Assembly: GCF_014297335.1 (NCBI RefSeq)
Contig: NZ_JACOQH010000012.1
Location: 1 to 50,624, forward strand
Length of the DNA: 50,624 bases
Origin: Roseburia_D yibonii
GTDB lineage: Bacteria > Bacillota > Clostridia > Lachnospirales > Lachnospiraceae
Reading direction: 5' to 3'
Both the position numbers and the translations under genes were made by a program. The notes beneath the pieces are model-generated. The model was given only the letters and a program-made list of their open reading frames with translations, searched no databases and was not told the DNA's origin. Of this stretch, positions 42,369-50,519 are shown piece after piece; within the stretch, counting starts at the first letter, position 1; the number at the start of each line of letters is the position of its first letter.

Positions 42369-43229
42369 TTAATAGAGATCGTGGCCGGAGGTCGCGAGCA
42401 GAGAAAGAAAATGCTCAAAGATCACACCGTCACGGACTGGCACGCAGGCTTCATCGGACGCTTTGGTACAGGCGGCGATGAAGTCTGCTGCTGTTTTTAC
42501 ACATTCACTGAGCGGAACGCCGGCGAGCAGCTTTGCGGTGACGATGGACGCGAAAATGTCACCGGTTCCCGGCCGGGAACTTCCGCTTACCGGAACACGG
42601 CAGCTGTCCGATGTGCTATGTTCGGCATCAAACGTAAAATTAACAAAAAAGTCACCATCCCGGATGCCGGTGATCACGATCCGGGAGGGACCAAGCGCGC
42701 ACAGACGCTCCCCCAGAGCGTGAAGCACGGAAGGAGAACATTCCGTCTCACAAAACGGTGTGCCGGTCAGAAAGCAGGCTTCCGTCAGATTCGGGGTGAT
42801 GAGATCCGCAGAATGGATGAAACTGCGCATGGCAGAAACATAGTCGTCGGACAGACCGTGATAGAGCTGTCCGTGATCGCCGAATACCGGATCGATCATG
42901 ATACGGGTGTCCGGCAGAAGAGATATTTCCTCTTTAATATAAGAGGAAATAAGTTCCATCTGTGCGGAGCTGCCGAGATAGCCGCAGTAGATCCCGTCGA
43001 AATGCTGGTCTAATTTCTTCCAGGCATCCAGGTAATCCGGAATGTGCGGGGTGAAATCGTGTTTATAATAGGTTGGAAAGCCGGTGTGGTTTGAAAATAA
43101 GGCAGTCGGCATCGGGCATGCCTGAACGTGGCACGCGGAGATAACGGGAAGCGCGACACTCAAAGAACAGCGTCCGATGCCTGCCATATCCTGGATGACA
43201 GCCAGCTTTTTCGGTGTTTTGTAATTCAT
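42369..43229 (-). CDS. Pyridoxamine/pyridoxal kinase (ribokinase superfamily)
   Basis: The 286-residue protein matches the PdxY/PdxK type of vitamin B6 kinase: start AVIQDMAGIGRCSLSVALPV, then SNHTGFPTYY, and the ATP/catalytic motif RPGTGDIF near residue 233. It phosphorylates B6 vitamers towards PLP. PLP is needed by the adjacent lysA and by the threonine aldolase in this window, though convergent orientation argues against shared control. The start at 43229 has a distant AAGGAAAG; a start 12 codons upstream is possible. Confidence 0.85.
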   Translation of the reverse strand: MNYKTPKKLAVIQDMAGIGRCSLSVALPVISACHVQACPMPTALFSNHTGFPTYYKHDFTPHIPDYLDAWKKLDQHFDGIYCGYLGSSAQMELISSYIKEEISLLPDTRIMIDPVFGDHGQLYHGLSDDYVSAMRSFIHSADLITPNLTEACFLTGTPFCETECSPSVLHALGERLCALGPSRIVITGIRDGDFFVNFTFDAEHSTSDSCRVPVSGSSRPGTGDIFASIVTAKLLAGVPLSECVKTAADFIAACTKASDEACVPVRDGVIFEHFLSLLATSGHDLY

Positions 43230-43329
43230 GGTCTGGATTCTCTTTCCTTGTAAAATTAGAAACAAAAGTATCGTATCTATTGTAAGGAAAAAAATCAGAT
43301 CTTACAAGCTGAAAACACAAAAAAACTGC

Positions 43330-43358
43330 TTGCAATTACAAATGGGATATGATAATAT
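43330..43358 (+). promoter_or_regulatory. Promoter of tRNA-Leu
   Basis: TTGCAA and TAATAT are separated by 17 nt. The leader contains TCGGGC facing GCCCGA over five As (43369-43385), just before the tRNA. Confidence 0.6.
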
Positions 43359-43394
43359 ACCATATGTTCGGGCAAAAAGCCCGATATGCAACAT

Positions 43395-43478
43395 GCCGGT
43401 GTGTCGGAATTGGCAGACGAGGCAGACTCAAAATCTGTTGATCGCAAGGTCGTGCGGGTTCAAGTCCCGCCACCGGCA
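43395..43478 (+). tRNA. tRNA-Leu (CAA)
   Basis: An 84-nt tRNA with acceptor GCCGGTG/CACCGGC and a long variable arm (class II). The anticodon loop CTCAAAA gives CAA. CCA is not encoded. Confidence 0.95.
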
Positions 43479-43486
43479 GAAAATAC

Positions 43487-43515
43487 TTGACGGGTATCCT
43501 GTTTTGTGTTATTCT
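43487..43515 (+). promoter_or_regulatory. Promoter of the infC-rpmI-rplT operon
   Basis: TTGACG and TATTCT lie 17 nt apart, nine bases after tRNA-Leu. Confidence 0.7.
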
Positions 43516-43521
43516 GTCAAT

Positions 43522-43650
43522 GTTGCTTGGAAAAAGTAGAGTATATCCACTCTCACCTTAGCACAAATGCGTGACTATGGTTTCTGTTTAAAGCGTGAAG
43601 AACGACTCGTTTGATTGTGGATAGACTGCCTATCCACATTTTTTTATGCA
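43522..43650 (+). promoter_or_regulatory. L20 leader with attenuator upstream of infC
   Basis: The region between promoter and infC ends in a strong terminator: GTGGATAG facing CTATCCAC (43616-43636), then seven Ts. The preceding paired segments (such as GAGTATATCCACTC) can form alternative structures. Position before infC-rpmI-rplT is that of the L20 autoregulatory leader of Firmicutes, where free L20 promotes termination. The identity of the fold is inferred from context. Confidence 0.75.
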
Positions 43651-43680
43651 TTATATATCATTTTTTGGAGGTGCACGGAC

Positions 43681-44187
43681 ATTAGCGAGTTAATGATCAA
43701 CGAACAAATCAGAGATAAGGAAGTTCGTCTCATTGGAGAGAACGGAGAACAGCTTGGGATCATGTCAGCGAGAGATGCTTACAAGCTTGCTCAGGAAGCG
43801 GAACTCGATCTGGTAAAGATCGCTCCGACTGCAAAGCCGCCGGTATGCAAGATTATCGATTACGGAAAGTACAGATATGAACTGGCGCGCAAGGAGAAGG
43901 AAGCGAAAAAGAAGCAGAAAACAGTTGAGCTCAAAGAGATTCGTTTATCTCCGAATATTGAAGCAAATGATTTGAATACCAAAGTCAATGCAACGAAGAA
44001 ATTTATTGCCAAGGGGAACAAGGTAAAGATTACTTTACGTTTCCGTGGAAGGGAAATGGCTCATATGCAGAGCAGCAAACATATCCTGGACGATTTTGCC
44101 GAGCAATTGGCAGATGTGGCAGTCGTAGAAAAGGCACCTAAGGTAGAAGGAAGAAGTATCAGTATGGTGCTGGCAGAAAAGAAATAA
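43681..44187 (+). CDS. infC: Translation initiation factor IF-3, ATT start
   Basis: The 168-residue factor has the N-domain (INEQIRDKEVRLIGENGEQL), linker and C-domain (RFRGREMAHMQ). The only start well placed after the GGAGG at 43667 is ATT at 43681, nine bases on. The next ATG (43693) is too far from the ribosome site. AUU starts are known for infC in other bacteria, where IF-3 rejects them and so limits its own synthesis. The operon with L35 and L20 is classical. Confidence 0.95.
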   Translation: MSELMINEQIRDKEVRLIGENGEQLGIMSARDAYKLAQEAELDLVKIAPTAKPPVCKIIDYGKYRYELARKEKEAKKKQKTVELKEIRLSPNIEANDLNTKVNATKKFIAKGNKVKITLRFRGREMAHMQSSKHILDDFAEQLADVAVVEKAPKVEGRSISMVLAEKK

Positions 44188-44211
44188 CTTATTTTAAAGG
44201 AGGAACATAAA

Positions 44212-44409
44212 ATGCCAAAAATGAAGACAAGCAGAGCAGCTGCAAAACGTTTCAAAGTTACAGGAACAGGAAAGTTAAAAAGAAATAAAGCTTACAAGAG
44301 ACATATCTTAACGAAGAAGACAACAAAGAATAAGAGAAATCTTAGAAAACCGGCTATGACGGATGCAACCAACGTTAAGAACATGAAGAAGATTTTACCA
44401 TATTTATAG
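44212..44409 (+). CDS. rpmI: 50S ribosomal protein L35
   Basis: The 65-residue basic protein has the L35 signature KMKTSRAAAKRFKVTGTGK and KRNLRKPAM. It is a component of the large subunit. It lies 24 bp after infC and 25 bp before rplT with AAGGAGGA as ribosome site. Confidence 0.97.
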   Translation: MPKMKTSRAAAKRFKVTGTGKLKRNKAYKRHILTKKTTKNKRNLRKPAMTDATNVKNMKKILPYL

Positions 44410-44434
44410 GAATTAGTTAAGGAGGAATAAAACC

Positions 44435-44791
44435 ATGGCAAGAGTCAAAGGCGGATTAGGCGCTAAGAAAAAACATAACAGAACATTAAAGTTAGCAAAA
44501 GGTTACAGAGGCGCAAGATCTAAACAGTATAGAGTAGCAAAACAGTCTGTTATGAGAGCCCTTACAAGTTCTTATGCAGGTAGAAAAGAAAGAAAGAGAC
44601 AGTTCAGACAGTTATGGATCGCTCGTATCAACGCAGCAGCCAGAATGAACGGACTTTCTTACAGCAGATTCATGTATGGCTTAAAATTAGCCGGTGTAGA
44701 AATGAACCGTAAAATGCTTGCTGAAATGGCAGTAAATGATGCAGAAGGATTTGCAACATTAGCAGAACTTGCAAAAACAAAGATTGCGTAA
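44435..44791 (+). CDS. rplT: 50S ribosomal protein L20
   Basis: The 118-residue protein shows the L20 blocks KKHNRTLKLAKGYRGARSK and AGRKERKRQFRQLWIARIN. It is an early assembly protein of the large subunit and the likely repressor of this operon through the leader at 43522-43650. It has the usual length. Confidence 0.98.
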   Translation: MARVKGGLGAKKKHNRTLKLAKGYRGARSKQYRVAKQSVMRALTSSYAGRKERKRQFRQLWIARINAAARMNGLSYSRFMYGLKLAGVEMNRKMLAEMAVNDAEGFATLAELAKTKIA

Positions 44792-44813
44792 TTGCGGATA
44801 ACGGAAATCCCCG

Positions 44814-44843
44814 TGGGCAGATGATGCCTACGGGGATTTTTTT
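44814..44843. terminator. Terminator of rplT that overlaps the end of the AraC gene
   Basis: AATCCCCGT and ACGGGGATT pair with an inner GGCA/TGCC, followed by seven Ts. Its right arm and T-run are the last codons of the minus-strand AraC-family gene (Ser-Lys-Lys-Ser-Pro-stop). Confidence 0.88.
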
Positions 44844-45661
44844 GACTGACGGTATTCGCGGGGCGAGAGACCGTTTGCGCGGTGAAAGGTTTTGGAAAAA
44901 TAAAGACTGTTGTCAAAACCGACCGAAATGGCGATCGCGGTGACAGACAGGCTGGAGTGTTCTAAAAGATAACAGGCCTGCTTCATGCGAAATTCCGTCA
45001 GATATTCCTTCGGGGACTGCCCGAGTACGGTCTCGAAAGAACGAAACAGATGGCTGCGGCTCAATCCTACATAGGACGCGATATCCTCCACGGTGATTGG
45101 GTATGAGTAATTGGCGGAAATGTATTCGATGCCTTTTTGGACATACTGGTTGACGGAAGCGTTTTCTGTGTTTTTGGTCGCATTGTGCATAAAGAGTGCA
45201 AGCGCGGTGTAAAGGCGCCCGGTCATTTCCACGGCGTGTTTGAATTCATTTCCCCTGGCGTCGTAAATGTGCAAAAGCTGGCATTTGATCGCGTCGCCCT
45301 CCGGCGTATCCTTGATCACCGGCTGTTCCCTGGTGAAATCGGTGGCGTTTAAGATAATGGAAGCGTCGCTTCCGGTAAATCCGACCCAGCAGTACTCCCA
45401 GGGATCCTCCCTGTCAGCAAAATAGGTGACTTCCGTATTTGGATAGACTAAAAAAGTGTCGCCGGACTGCAGGTGATACTGCTGTTTGCCCACGATATAG
45501 GTTCCGGAGCCGGATATAATGTAATGGATCAGGTAATGATCCCGGATGCCGGGGCCCCACTGGTAAAGTGGGTCGCATTTCTGGAAACCGACATTATAAA
45601 CAGACAGGGAGACCAGTCCCCTTTCCGATACTTTGTAGGAATTTTTGTAATTCTGGTTCAT
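44828..45661 (-). CDS. AraC-family transcriptional regulator
   Basis: The 277-residue protein has an N-terminal cupin sensor (about 20-150, with YHLQSGDTFLVYPN) and two C-terminal helix-turn-helix motifs (VEDIASYVGLSRSHLFRSF, then VTAIAISVGFDNSLYFSKTF). This is the layout of AraC/XylS regulators of sugar use. The neighbouring galE is read divergently and might be a target, but this is not shown by sequence. Confidence 0.93.
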   Translation of the reverse strand: MNQNYKNSYKVSERGLVSLSVYNVGFQKCDPLYQWGPGIRDHYLIHYIISGSGTYIVGKQQYHLQSGDTFLVYPNTEVTYFADREDPWEYCWVGFTGSDASIILNATDFTREQPVIKDTPEGDAIKCQLLHIYDARGNEFKHAVEMTGRLYTALALFMHNATKNTENASVNQYVQKGIEYISANYSYPITVEDIASYVGLSRSHLFRSFETVLGQSPKEYLTEFRMKQACYLLEHSSLSVTAIAISVGFDNSLYFSKTFHRANGLSPREYRQSKKSP

Positions 45662-45716
45662 CCAAAGCCTCCTTTATGATAGAATAAAAGAAACGAAAAT
45701 TCGTCTTATGAGTTAT

Positions 45717-45745
45717 ATTATAAGATGCGGAGAATCGTCATGCAA
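45717..45745 (-). promoter_or_regulatory. Promoter of the AraC-family gene
   Basis: On the minus strand TTGCAT (45740-45745) and TATAAT (45717-45722) are 17 nt apart, 56 nt before the start. Confidence 0.75.
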
Positions 45746-45864
45746 CATAATTACATATTTTTTATACATTTGTTTATGTACGAAAAAGGAAAATGACGTT
45801 AGACTAAAGTTACAGAAATGAAACAGAAGAATCATAAAAGATCAGATAAAAGGAGATGTTTGTT

Positions 45865-46881
45865 ATGGCAATTTTGGTAACTGGAGGGGCTGGCTTTATC
45901 GGAAGCCATACCTGTGTGGAACTTTTAAATGCTGGATATGATGTGGTGGTATATGACAACCTGAGCAATTCCAGCGAGAAATCCTTAGAGCGTGTCGAGC
46001 AGATCACCGGAAAAAAGGTCACTTTTTATAAAGGAGATATCTTAGACCGCGACAGACTGAATGAGGTTTTCGAAAAAGAATCCTTAGACAGTTGTATTCA
46101 TTTCGCGGGCTTAAAGGCAGTCGGAGAATCCGTGCAGAAGCCATGGGAATACTATAACAACAATATTACAGGTACATTGACACTTGTGGATGTGATGCGC
46201 CAGCATGGATGCAAAAACATCATCTTTTCTTCCTCTGCAACCGTATACGGTGATCCGGCACAGATCCCGATCACAGAGGAGTGCCCGAAGGGACAGTGTA
46301 CCAACCCGTATGGCTGGACCAAGTCCATGTTAGAGCAGATCCTGACCGATATGCAGAAAGCAGATCCGGAATGGAATGTGATCCTGCTCCGTTACTTCAA
46401 CCCGATCGGAGCGCATCCGTCAGGATTGATGGGAGAAAACCCAAATGGTATCCCGAACAATCTGATGCCGTACATCACCCAGGTCGCTGTTGGTAAATTG
46501 AAAGAGCTTGGGGTATTTGGAAATGATTATGACACACCGGACGGAACCGGAGTGCGTGACTACATCCATGTAGTAGATCTTGCGATCGGCCATGTAAAGG
46601 CATTGAAGAAGATCGAGGAGAAAGCTGGCCTTTGCATCTACAACCTCGGAACCGGACACGGATATTCCGTTCTCGATATTGTAAAGAATTTTGAAGAGGC
46701 AAATGACATCAAGATCCCGTATGTGATCAAACCACGCAGAGCCGGAGATATCGCAACCTGCTACTCCGATGCGTCAAAGGCAAAGAAAGAACTTGGCTGG
46801 GAAGCAAAATACGGAATTAAAGAAATGTGTGCAGATTCCTGGAGATGGCAGAAAAACAATCCGAACGGATATGACGATTAA
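45865..46881 (+). CDS. galE: UDP-glucose 4-epimerase
   Basis: The 338-residue enzyme interconverts UDP-glucose and UDP-galactose. The NAD motif is GGAGFIGSHT at the N-terminus, the catalytic serine lies in FSSSATVYGD, and the YxxxK pair is in NPYGWTKS. It has the normal length for bacterial GalE. The start at 45865 is nine bases after AAGGAG; an ATG at 45856 is too close to that site. Confidence 0.96.
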   Translation: MAILVTGGAGFIGSHTCVELLNAGYDVVVYDNLSNSSEKSLERVEQITGKKVTFYKGDILDRDRLNEVFEKESLDSCIHFAGLKAVGESVQKPWEYYNNNITGTLTLVDVMRQHGCKNIIFSSSATVYGDPAQIPITEECPKGQCTNPYGWTKSMLEQILTDMQKADPEWNVILLRYFNPIGAHPSGLMGENPNGIPNNLMPYITQVAVGKLKELGVFGNDYDTPDGTGVRDYIHVVDLAIGHVKALKKIEEKAGLCIYNLGTGHGYSVLDIVKNFEEANDIKIPYVIKPRRAGDIATCYSDASKAKKELGWEAKYGIKEMCADSWRWQKNNPNGYDD

Positions 46882-46922
46882 ACATATTTTATAATATAGA
46901 ATAATTTCGAAAGAAGTGATGA

Positions 46923-46956
46923 AAATTCCCCGGTGTTGTCCGGGGAATTTTGTTTG
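46923..46956 (+). terminator. Intrinsic terminator of galE
   Basis: AAATTCCCCGG and CCGGGGAATTT form a perfect 11-bp stem followed by TGTTT. Confidence 0.85.
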
Positions 46957-46978
46957 CTATAAGATACAAAAAAAGCTA

Positions 46979-47007
46979 TTGACTTTTTGGACGGTTTGTA
47001 TTAGCAT
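46979..47007 (+). promoter_or_regulatory. Promoter of the amino-acid ABC operon
   Basis: TTGACT and TAGCAT are separated by 17 nt. The -10 is a weak match. No T-box or other leader element is seen. Confidence 0.5.
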
Positions 47008-47060
47008 TCATAGTAATTTGGTATGAATACATGGAAATTAAAAGAAGGAAGGAAAAAGGC

Positions 47061-47720
47061 GTGGATATAGGATTTATGACACAATATGCACCGATGTATG
47101 TGGAAGCGGCGAAACTGACACTGCGGCTTAGCATCGCGGGAATCCTGCTTTCGCTGGTGGCAGGGCTCGTCTGTGCGTTGATTCAGTATTATAAGGTTCC
47201 GGTGCTAAAAAGAATTGTGGCAGTATATATAGAACTTTCCAGAAATACCCCTCTGTTAGTACAGCTCTTTTTATTATATTTCGGACTTCCGAAGATGGGG
47301 ATTGTCTGGACATCCGAGACATGTGCAGTGATCGGACTGACATTTTTGGGAGGCAGTTATATGGCAGAGGCATTCCGAAGCGGACTGGAATCGGTGGATA
47401 AGATTCAGTTTGAATCGGGACTCAGCATCGGGCTGGAACACAGTCAGGTGATGCGTTATATTGTCATTCCGCAGGCGTTATCGACTTCGGTTCCGGCACT
47501 TTGCGCGAATGTGATCTTTTTGATCAAAGAGACATCTGTGTTCAGCGTTGTGGCGCTGGCGGATCTTATGTATGTGGCAAAGGATCTGATCGGTCTGTAT
47601 TATAAAACAGAAGAATCTCTGCTTATGCTCGTGATCGCGTACCTGATCATCCTGCTGCCAATTTCTATTATCGCATCCATACTGGAAAGGAGACTTCGTT
47701 ATGCAGGATTTGGGAATTAG
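47061..47720 (+). CDS. Amino-acid ABC transporter permease 1
   Basis: The 219-residue membrane protein belongs to the polar amino-acid (HisM/GlnP) permease family: ELSRNTPLLVQLFLLYFGLP and the EAA loop GLEHSQVMRYIVIPQAL. It is predicted to have about five helices. I chose GTG at 47061 because AAGGAAGG lies about eight bases upstream; ATG at 47031 lacks a ribosome site. It overlaps the second permease by 20 bp. Confidence 0.9.
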   Translation: MDIGFMTQYAPMYVEAAKLTLRLSIAGILLSLVAGLVCALIQYYKVPVLKRIVAVYIELSRNTPLLVQLFLLYFGLPKMGIVWTSETCAVIGLTFLGGSYMAEAFRSGLESVDKIQFESGLSIGLEHSQVMRYIVIPQALSTSVPALCANVIFLIKETSVFSVVALADLMYVAKDLIGLYYKTEESLLMLVIAYLIILLPISIIASILERRLRYAGFGN

Positions 47721-48378
47721 AGTTCTGTTTATGGGAAATAATTTTATAAGACTGCTCGGAGGACTCTGGGTAACGATCCGGCTTTCTCTGGTCTCTATTC
47801 TGTTATCGGTCCTGCTCGGTATATTGCTTGGAGTTGTTATGACATTTAAAAACCCGGTGACCAAATGTCTGAGCCGTGTCTATCTGGAGTTTATACGGAT
47901 CATGCCGCAGCTGGTGCTGCTGTTTTTAGTGTACTTCGGCGCAACCAAAGCATTCGGGCTCAATCTTTCCGGGGAAACATCCGCAGTTATCGTATTTACC
48001 CTGTGGGGAACCGCGGAGATGGGAGATCTGGTGCGTGGTGCGCTCATCTCGATCCCGAAGCATCAGTATGAGAGCGGGGCGGCACTTGGAATGGAGAATG
48101 CACAGATCTACCGCTATATCATCATTCCGCAGACATTGCGGAGACTGATCCCGCTGTCGATCAATCTTGCTACGCGAATGATAAAGACAACGTCCCTGAT
48201 CGTTATGATCGGTGTGGTGGAAGTGTTGAAGGTTGGACAGCAGATCATAGAGGCGAACCGATATACCGTGCCGGATTCAGCGCTCTGGATCTATGTGACG
48301 ATATTTTTTATGTATTTTCTGGTATGCTGGCCGGTTTCCATGCTGGCTGGAAGGCTTGAGAAAAAATGGAAGAATTGA
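47701..48378 (+). CDS. Amino-acid ABC transporter permease 2
   Basis: The 225-residue partner permease shows the same family motifs: EFIRIMPQLVLLFLVYFG and the EAA loop GMENAQIYRYIIIPQTLRR. With the first permease it would form the heterodimeric channel. AAAGGAG lies eight bases upstream of the ATG. Confidence 0.92.
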   Translation: MQDLGIRVLFMGNNFIRLLGGLWVTIRLSLVSILLSVLLGILLGVVMTFKNPVTKCLSRVYLEFIRIMPQLVLLFLVYFGATKAFGLNLSGETSAVIVFTLWGTAEMGDLVRGALISIPKHQYESGAALGMENAQIYRYIIIPQTLRRLIPLSINLATRMIKTTSLIVMIGVVEVLKVGQQIIEANRYTVPDSALWIYVTIFFMYFLVCWPVSMLAGRLEKKWKN

Positions 48379-48389
48379 GGGAGCAATCA

Positions 48390-49145
48390 ATGAAAGAAAC
48401 GGAAAAATTATTGGAAATACGCCATTTGCATAAAGACTATGGAGAAGGAACGATTTTAAATGATGTTTCTTTGGATATTCACAAGGGTGAAGTGGTGGTG
48501 CTGATCGGACCTTCCGGCTGCGGAAAAAGTACATTTCTCCGCTGCATCAACGGGCTTGAACCGATCCAGTCCGGCGAGATCTGTCTGGATGGCGAAAATA
48601 TTTCAGAAGGAAAGACAAAATGGAGCGAAGTGCGGCAGAAGATAGGAATGGTATTCCAGAGCTATGATCTGTTTCCGCATATGACAGTGATGGATAATAT
48701 CCTGCTTGGACCGACAAAGGTGCAAAAGAGAAATAAAAAAGAGGCAGAGGCGGAAGCGGAGAAACTTCTGGAGCGTGTCGGACTTTTAGAACGGAAAGAC
48801 GCGTATCCGAGACAGCTTTCCGGCGGTCAGAAACAGCGTGTGGCGATCGTGCGCGCACTGATCATGAAGCCGGAGATCATGCTGTTTGATGAGGTTACCG
48901 CAGCACTTGATCCGGAAATGGTACGTGAGGTACTTGATGTTATGCTGGAGCTCGCAAAGAGTGGATCTACCATGATGATCGTGACGCATGAGATGCAGTT
49001 TGCGCGCGCGGTTGCGGATAAGATCGTATTTCTGGATGGCGGAGAGATCGTGGAGACAGGGGCTCCGGAAGAATTTTTTAACAGGCCGAAGACCGAGCGC
49101 GCGCGTCGGTTTTTGCATACATTTACATTTGACCAGGTCAAATAA
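48390..49145 (+). CDS. Amino-acid ABC transporter ATPase (GlnQ type)
   Basis: The 251-residue ATPase has Walker A GPSGCGKST, Q-loop GMVFQSYDLFPHMTV, signature LSGGQKQR, Walker B IMLFDEVTAALDPE and the switch histidine in VTHEM. It drives the two permeases upstream. The start at 48390 follows GAGGGAG by six bases; an ATG at 48366 lies within the preceding gene. Confidence 0.94.
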   Translation: MKETEKLLEIRHLHKDYGEGTILNDVSLDIHKGEVVVLIGPSGCGKSTFLRCINGLEPIQSGEICLDGENISEGKTKWSEVRQKIGMVFQSYDLFPHMTVMDNILLGPTKVQKRNKKEAEAEAEKLLERVGLLERKDAYPRQLSGGQKQRVAIVRALIMKPEIMLFDEVTAALDPEMVREVLDVMLELAKSGSTMMIVTHEMQFARAVADKIVFLDGGEIVETGAPEEFFNRPKTERARRFLHTFTFDQVK

Positions 49146-49160
49146 AAGGAGGATTCTATT

Positions 49161-50045
49161 ATGAAGAAATTAGTTTCTTTACTGCTTACGGCAGGACTTT
49201 CTGTATCCTTACTTGCAGGATGCGGATCCCAGGGAAGCAGCAACAACGATTCCGCAAATGCGGAAGCAGGCACAGAGACAGCAGGTGCATCTGTGTATCG
49301 TACACTGGATGAGATCAAAGACAGCGGCAAGATCACCATCGGTGTATTCAGCGACAAAAACCCGTTTGGATATGTAGATGAAAACGGAGACTATCAGGGA
49401 TATGATGTATATTTTGCGGATCGTCTGGCAAAAGATCTTGGCGTGGACGTAGAATATGTTTCAACAGAGCCGGCAAGCCGTGTGGAATACCTGAAAACAG
49501 GAAAAGTAGATCTGATCCTCGCAAACTTTACCGTTACAGATGAGCGTGCGGAATCCGTAGACTTCTGTCTGCCTTATATGAAAGTGGCACTTGGTGTTGT
49601 ATCACCGGATGATGCGCTGATCACATCTGCAGATGAGTTAAACGGTAAGACATTGATCGTTGCAAAGGGAACAACCGCAGAGGCATACTTCTCAGAAAAC
49701 TACCCGGAGGTAAACCTTTTGAAATTCGATCAGTACGCAGACGCGTATAATGCGCTTCTTGACGGCAGAGGAGACGCACTCTCCACAGACAATACCGAGG
49801 TTCTTGCCTGGGCACTTCAGAATGACGGGTTTTCTGTAGGAATCGATTCTATCGGTAATCAGGATACGATTGCGCCTGCTGTTGCACAGGGCAATAAGAC
49901 GCTGTTAGACTGGGTAAACAGTGAAATTGAATCTCTTGCAGGAGAGCAGTTCTTCCATCAGGATTATAAAGAGACTCTGGAACCGGTATACGGAACAGAA
50001 GTAGATATCGACAGTCTGGTCGTAGAAGGCGGAAAATTAGACTAA
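49161..50045 (+). CDS. Cysteine-type amino-acid-binding lipoprotein (CjaA-like)
   Basis: The 294-residue lipoprotein (LLAGC, Cys21) is a family 3 solute-binding protein. Its sequence is strikingly like the Campylobacter cysteine-binding protein CjaA as I remember it: IGVFSDKNPFGYVDENG, KVDLILANFTVTDERAE, VDFCLPYMKVALGV and GTTAEAYFSENYP. I therefore infer cysteine or cystine as ligand. It closes the four-gene transporter operon. Confidence 0.9.
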   Translation: MKKLVSLLLTAGLSVSLLAGCGSQGSSNNDSANAEAGTETAGASVYRTLDEIKDSGKITIGVFSDKNPFGYVDENGDYQGYDVYFADRLAKDLGVDVEYVSTEPASRVEYLKTGKVDLILANFTVTDERAESVDFCLPYMKVALGVVSPDDALITSADELNGKTLIVAKGTTAEAYFSENYPEVNLLKFDQYADAYNALLDGRGDALSTDNTEVLAWALQNDGFSVGIDSIGNQDTIAPAVAQGNKTLLDWVNSEIESLAGEQFFHQDYKETLEPVYGTEVDIDSLVVEGGKLD

Positions 50046-50130
50046 ACGCTGGTTCTGTATGGCTTTATGCAAATAAAATAAGAAAAAATAAGCGGCACGC
50101 AGAAATATATCAAAAAATGTCAAAAAAAGG

Positions 50131-50159
50131 TTGACAGATATGTTTCTGCGTGCTATTAT
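50131..50159 (+). promoter_or_regulatory. rrn promoter P1
   Basis: TTGACA and TATTAT with a 17-nt spacer. Confidence 0.85.
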
Positions 50160-50277
50160 ATCTAAGCTGTCTGATAGATATTGTGTTAGACAGATAAACA
50201 ATTAGAGCAAATGTGCGATAACAAGTGCTGGATTAGAAAAGAAAAATGACAAAACAAAAAACTTTTCAAAAAAGCAC

Positions 50278-50306
50278 TTGACAGCAACGCTGAGATGTGA
50301 TAATCT
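50278..50306 (+). promoter_or_regulatory. rrn promoter P2
   Basis: TTGACA and TAATCT with a 17-nt spacer, 147 bp after P1. Tandem promoters are usual for rRNA operons. Confidence 0.75.
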
Positions 50307-50519
50307 AAACAAGCTGTCGCAAGAGAGCACAAACAAAAGGACATTGAAAACTGAACAGTGAAATAACCTTGAAAGATTCGTAAGAGAATAATTCAAAGAA
50401 CGCGATTCAAATGCAGAATCGCAGCGTTTTCAAAAGAAGACGCACCCAAAAACAGTAACGGTCCTTCGGGACTGGATACGGAAATTTAGCCAAGCTAAAT
50501 TCTGAAAGAATCAACTTTT

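Larger units (their letters stand above)
50046..50519 (+). promoter_or_regulatory. rRNA operon promoter and leader region
   Basis: This gene-free stretch holds the control region of the right-hand rRNA operon: two sigma-A promoters (separate entries), then a leader with GCGATTC facing GAATCGC (50402-50422) and TTTAGC facing GCTAAA (50485-50499). The hairpins probably form part of pre-16S processing. I see no separate terminator for the transporter operon. Confidence 0.65.

Noticed and set aside
42381..43013. A 210-codon plus-strand frame opposite the pyridoxamine kinase gene
   Set aside because: The minus-strand protein has clear kinase motifs; the plus frame has none and no ribosome site.
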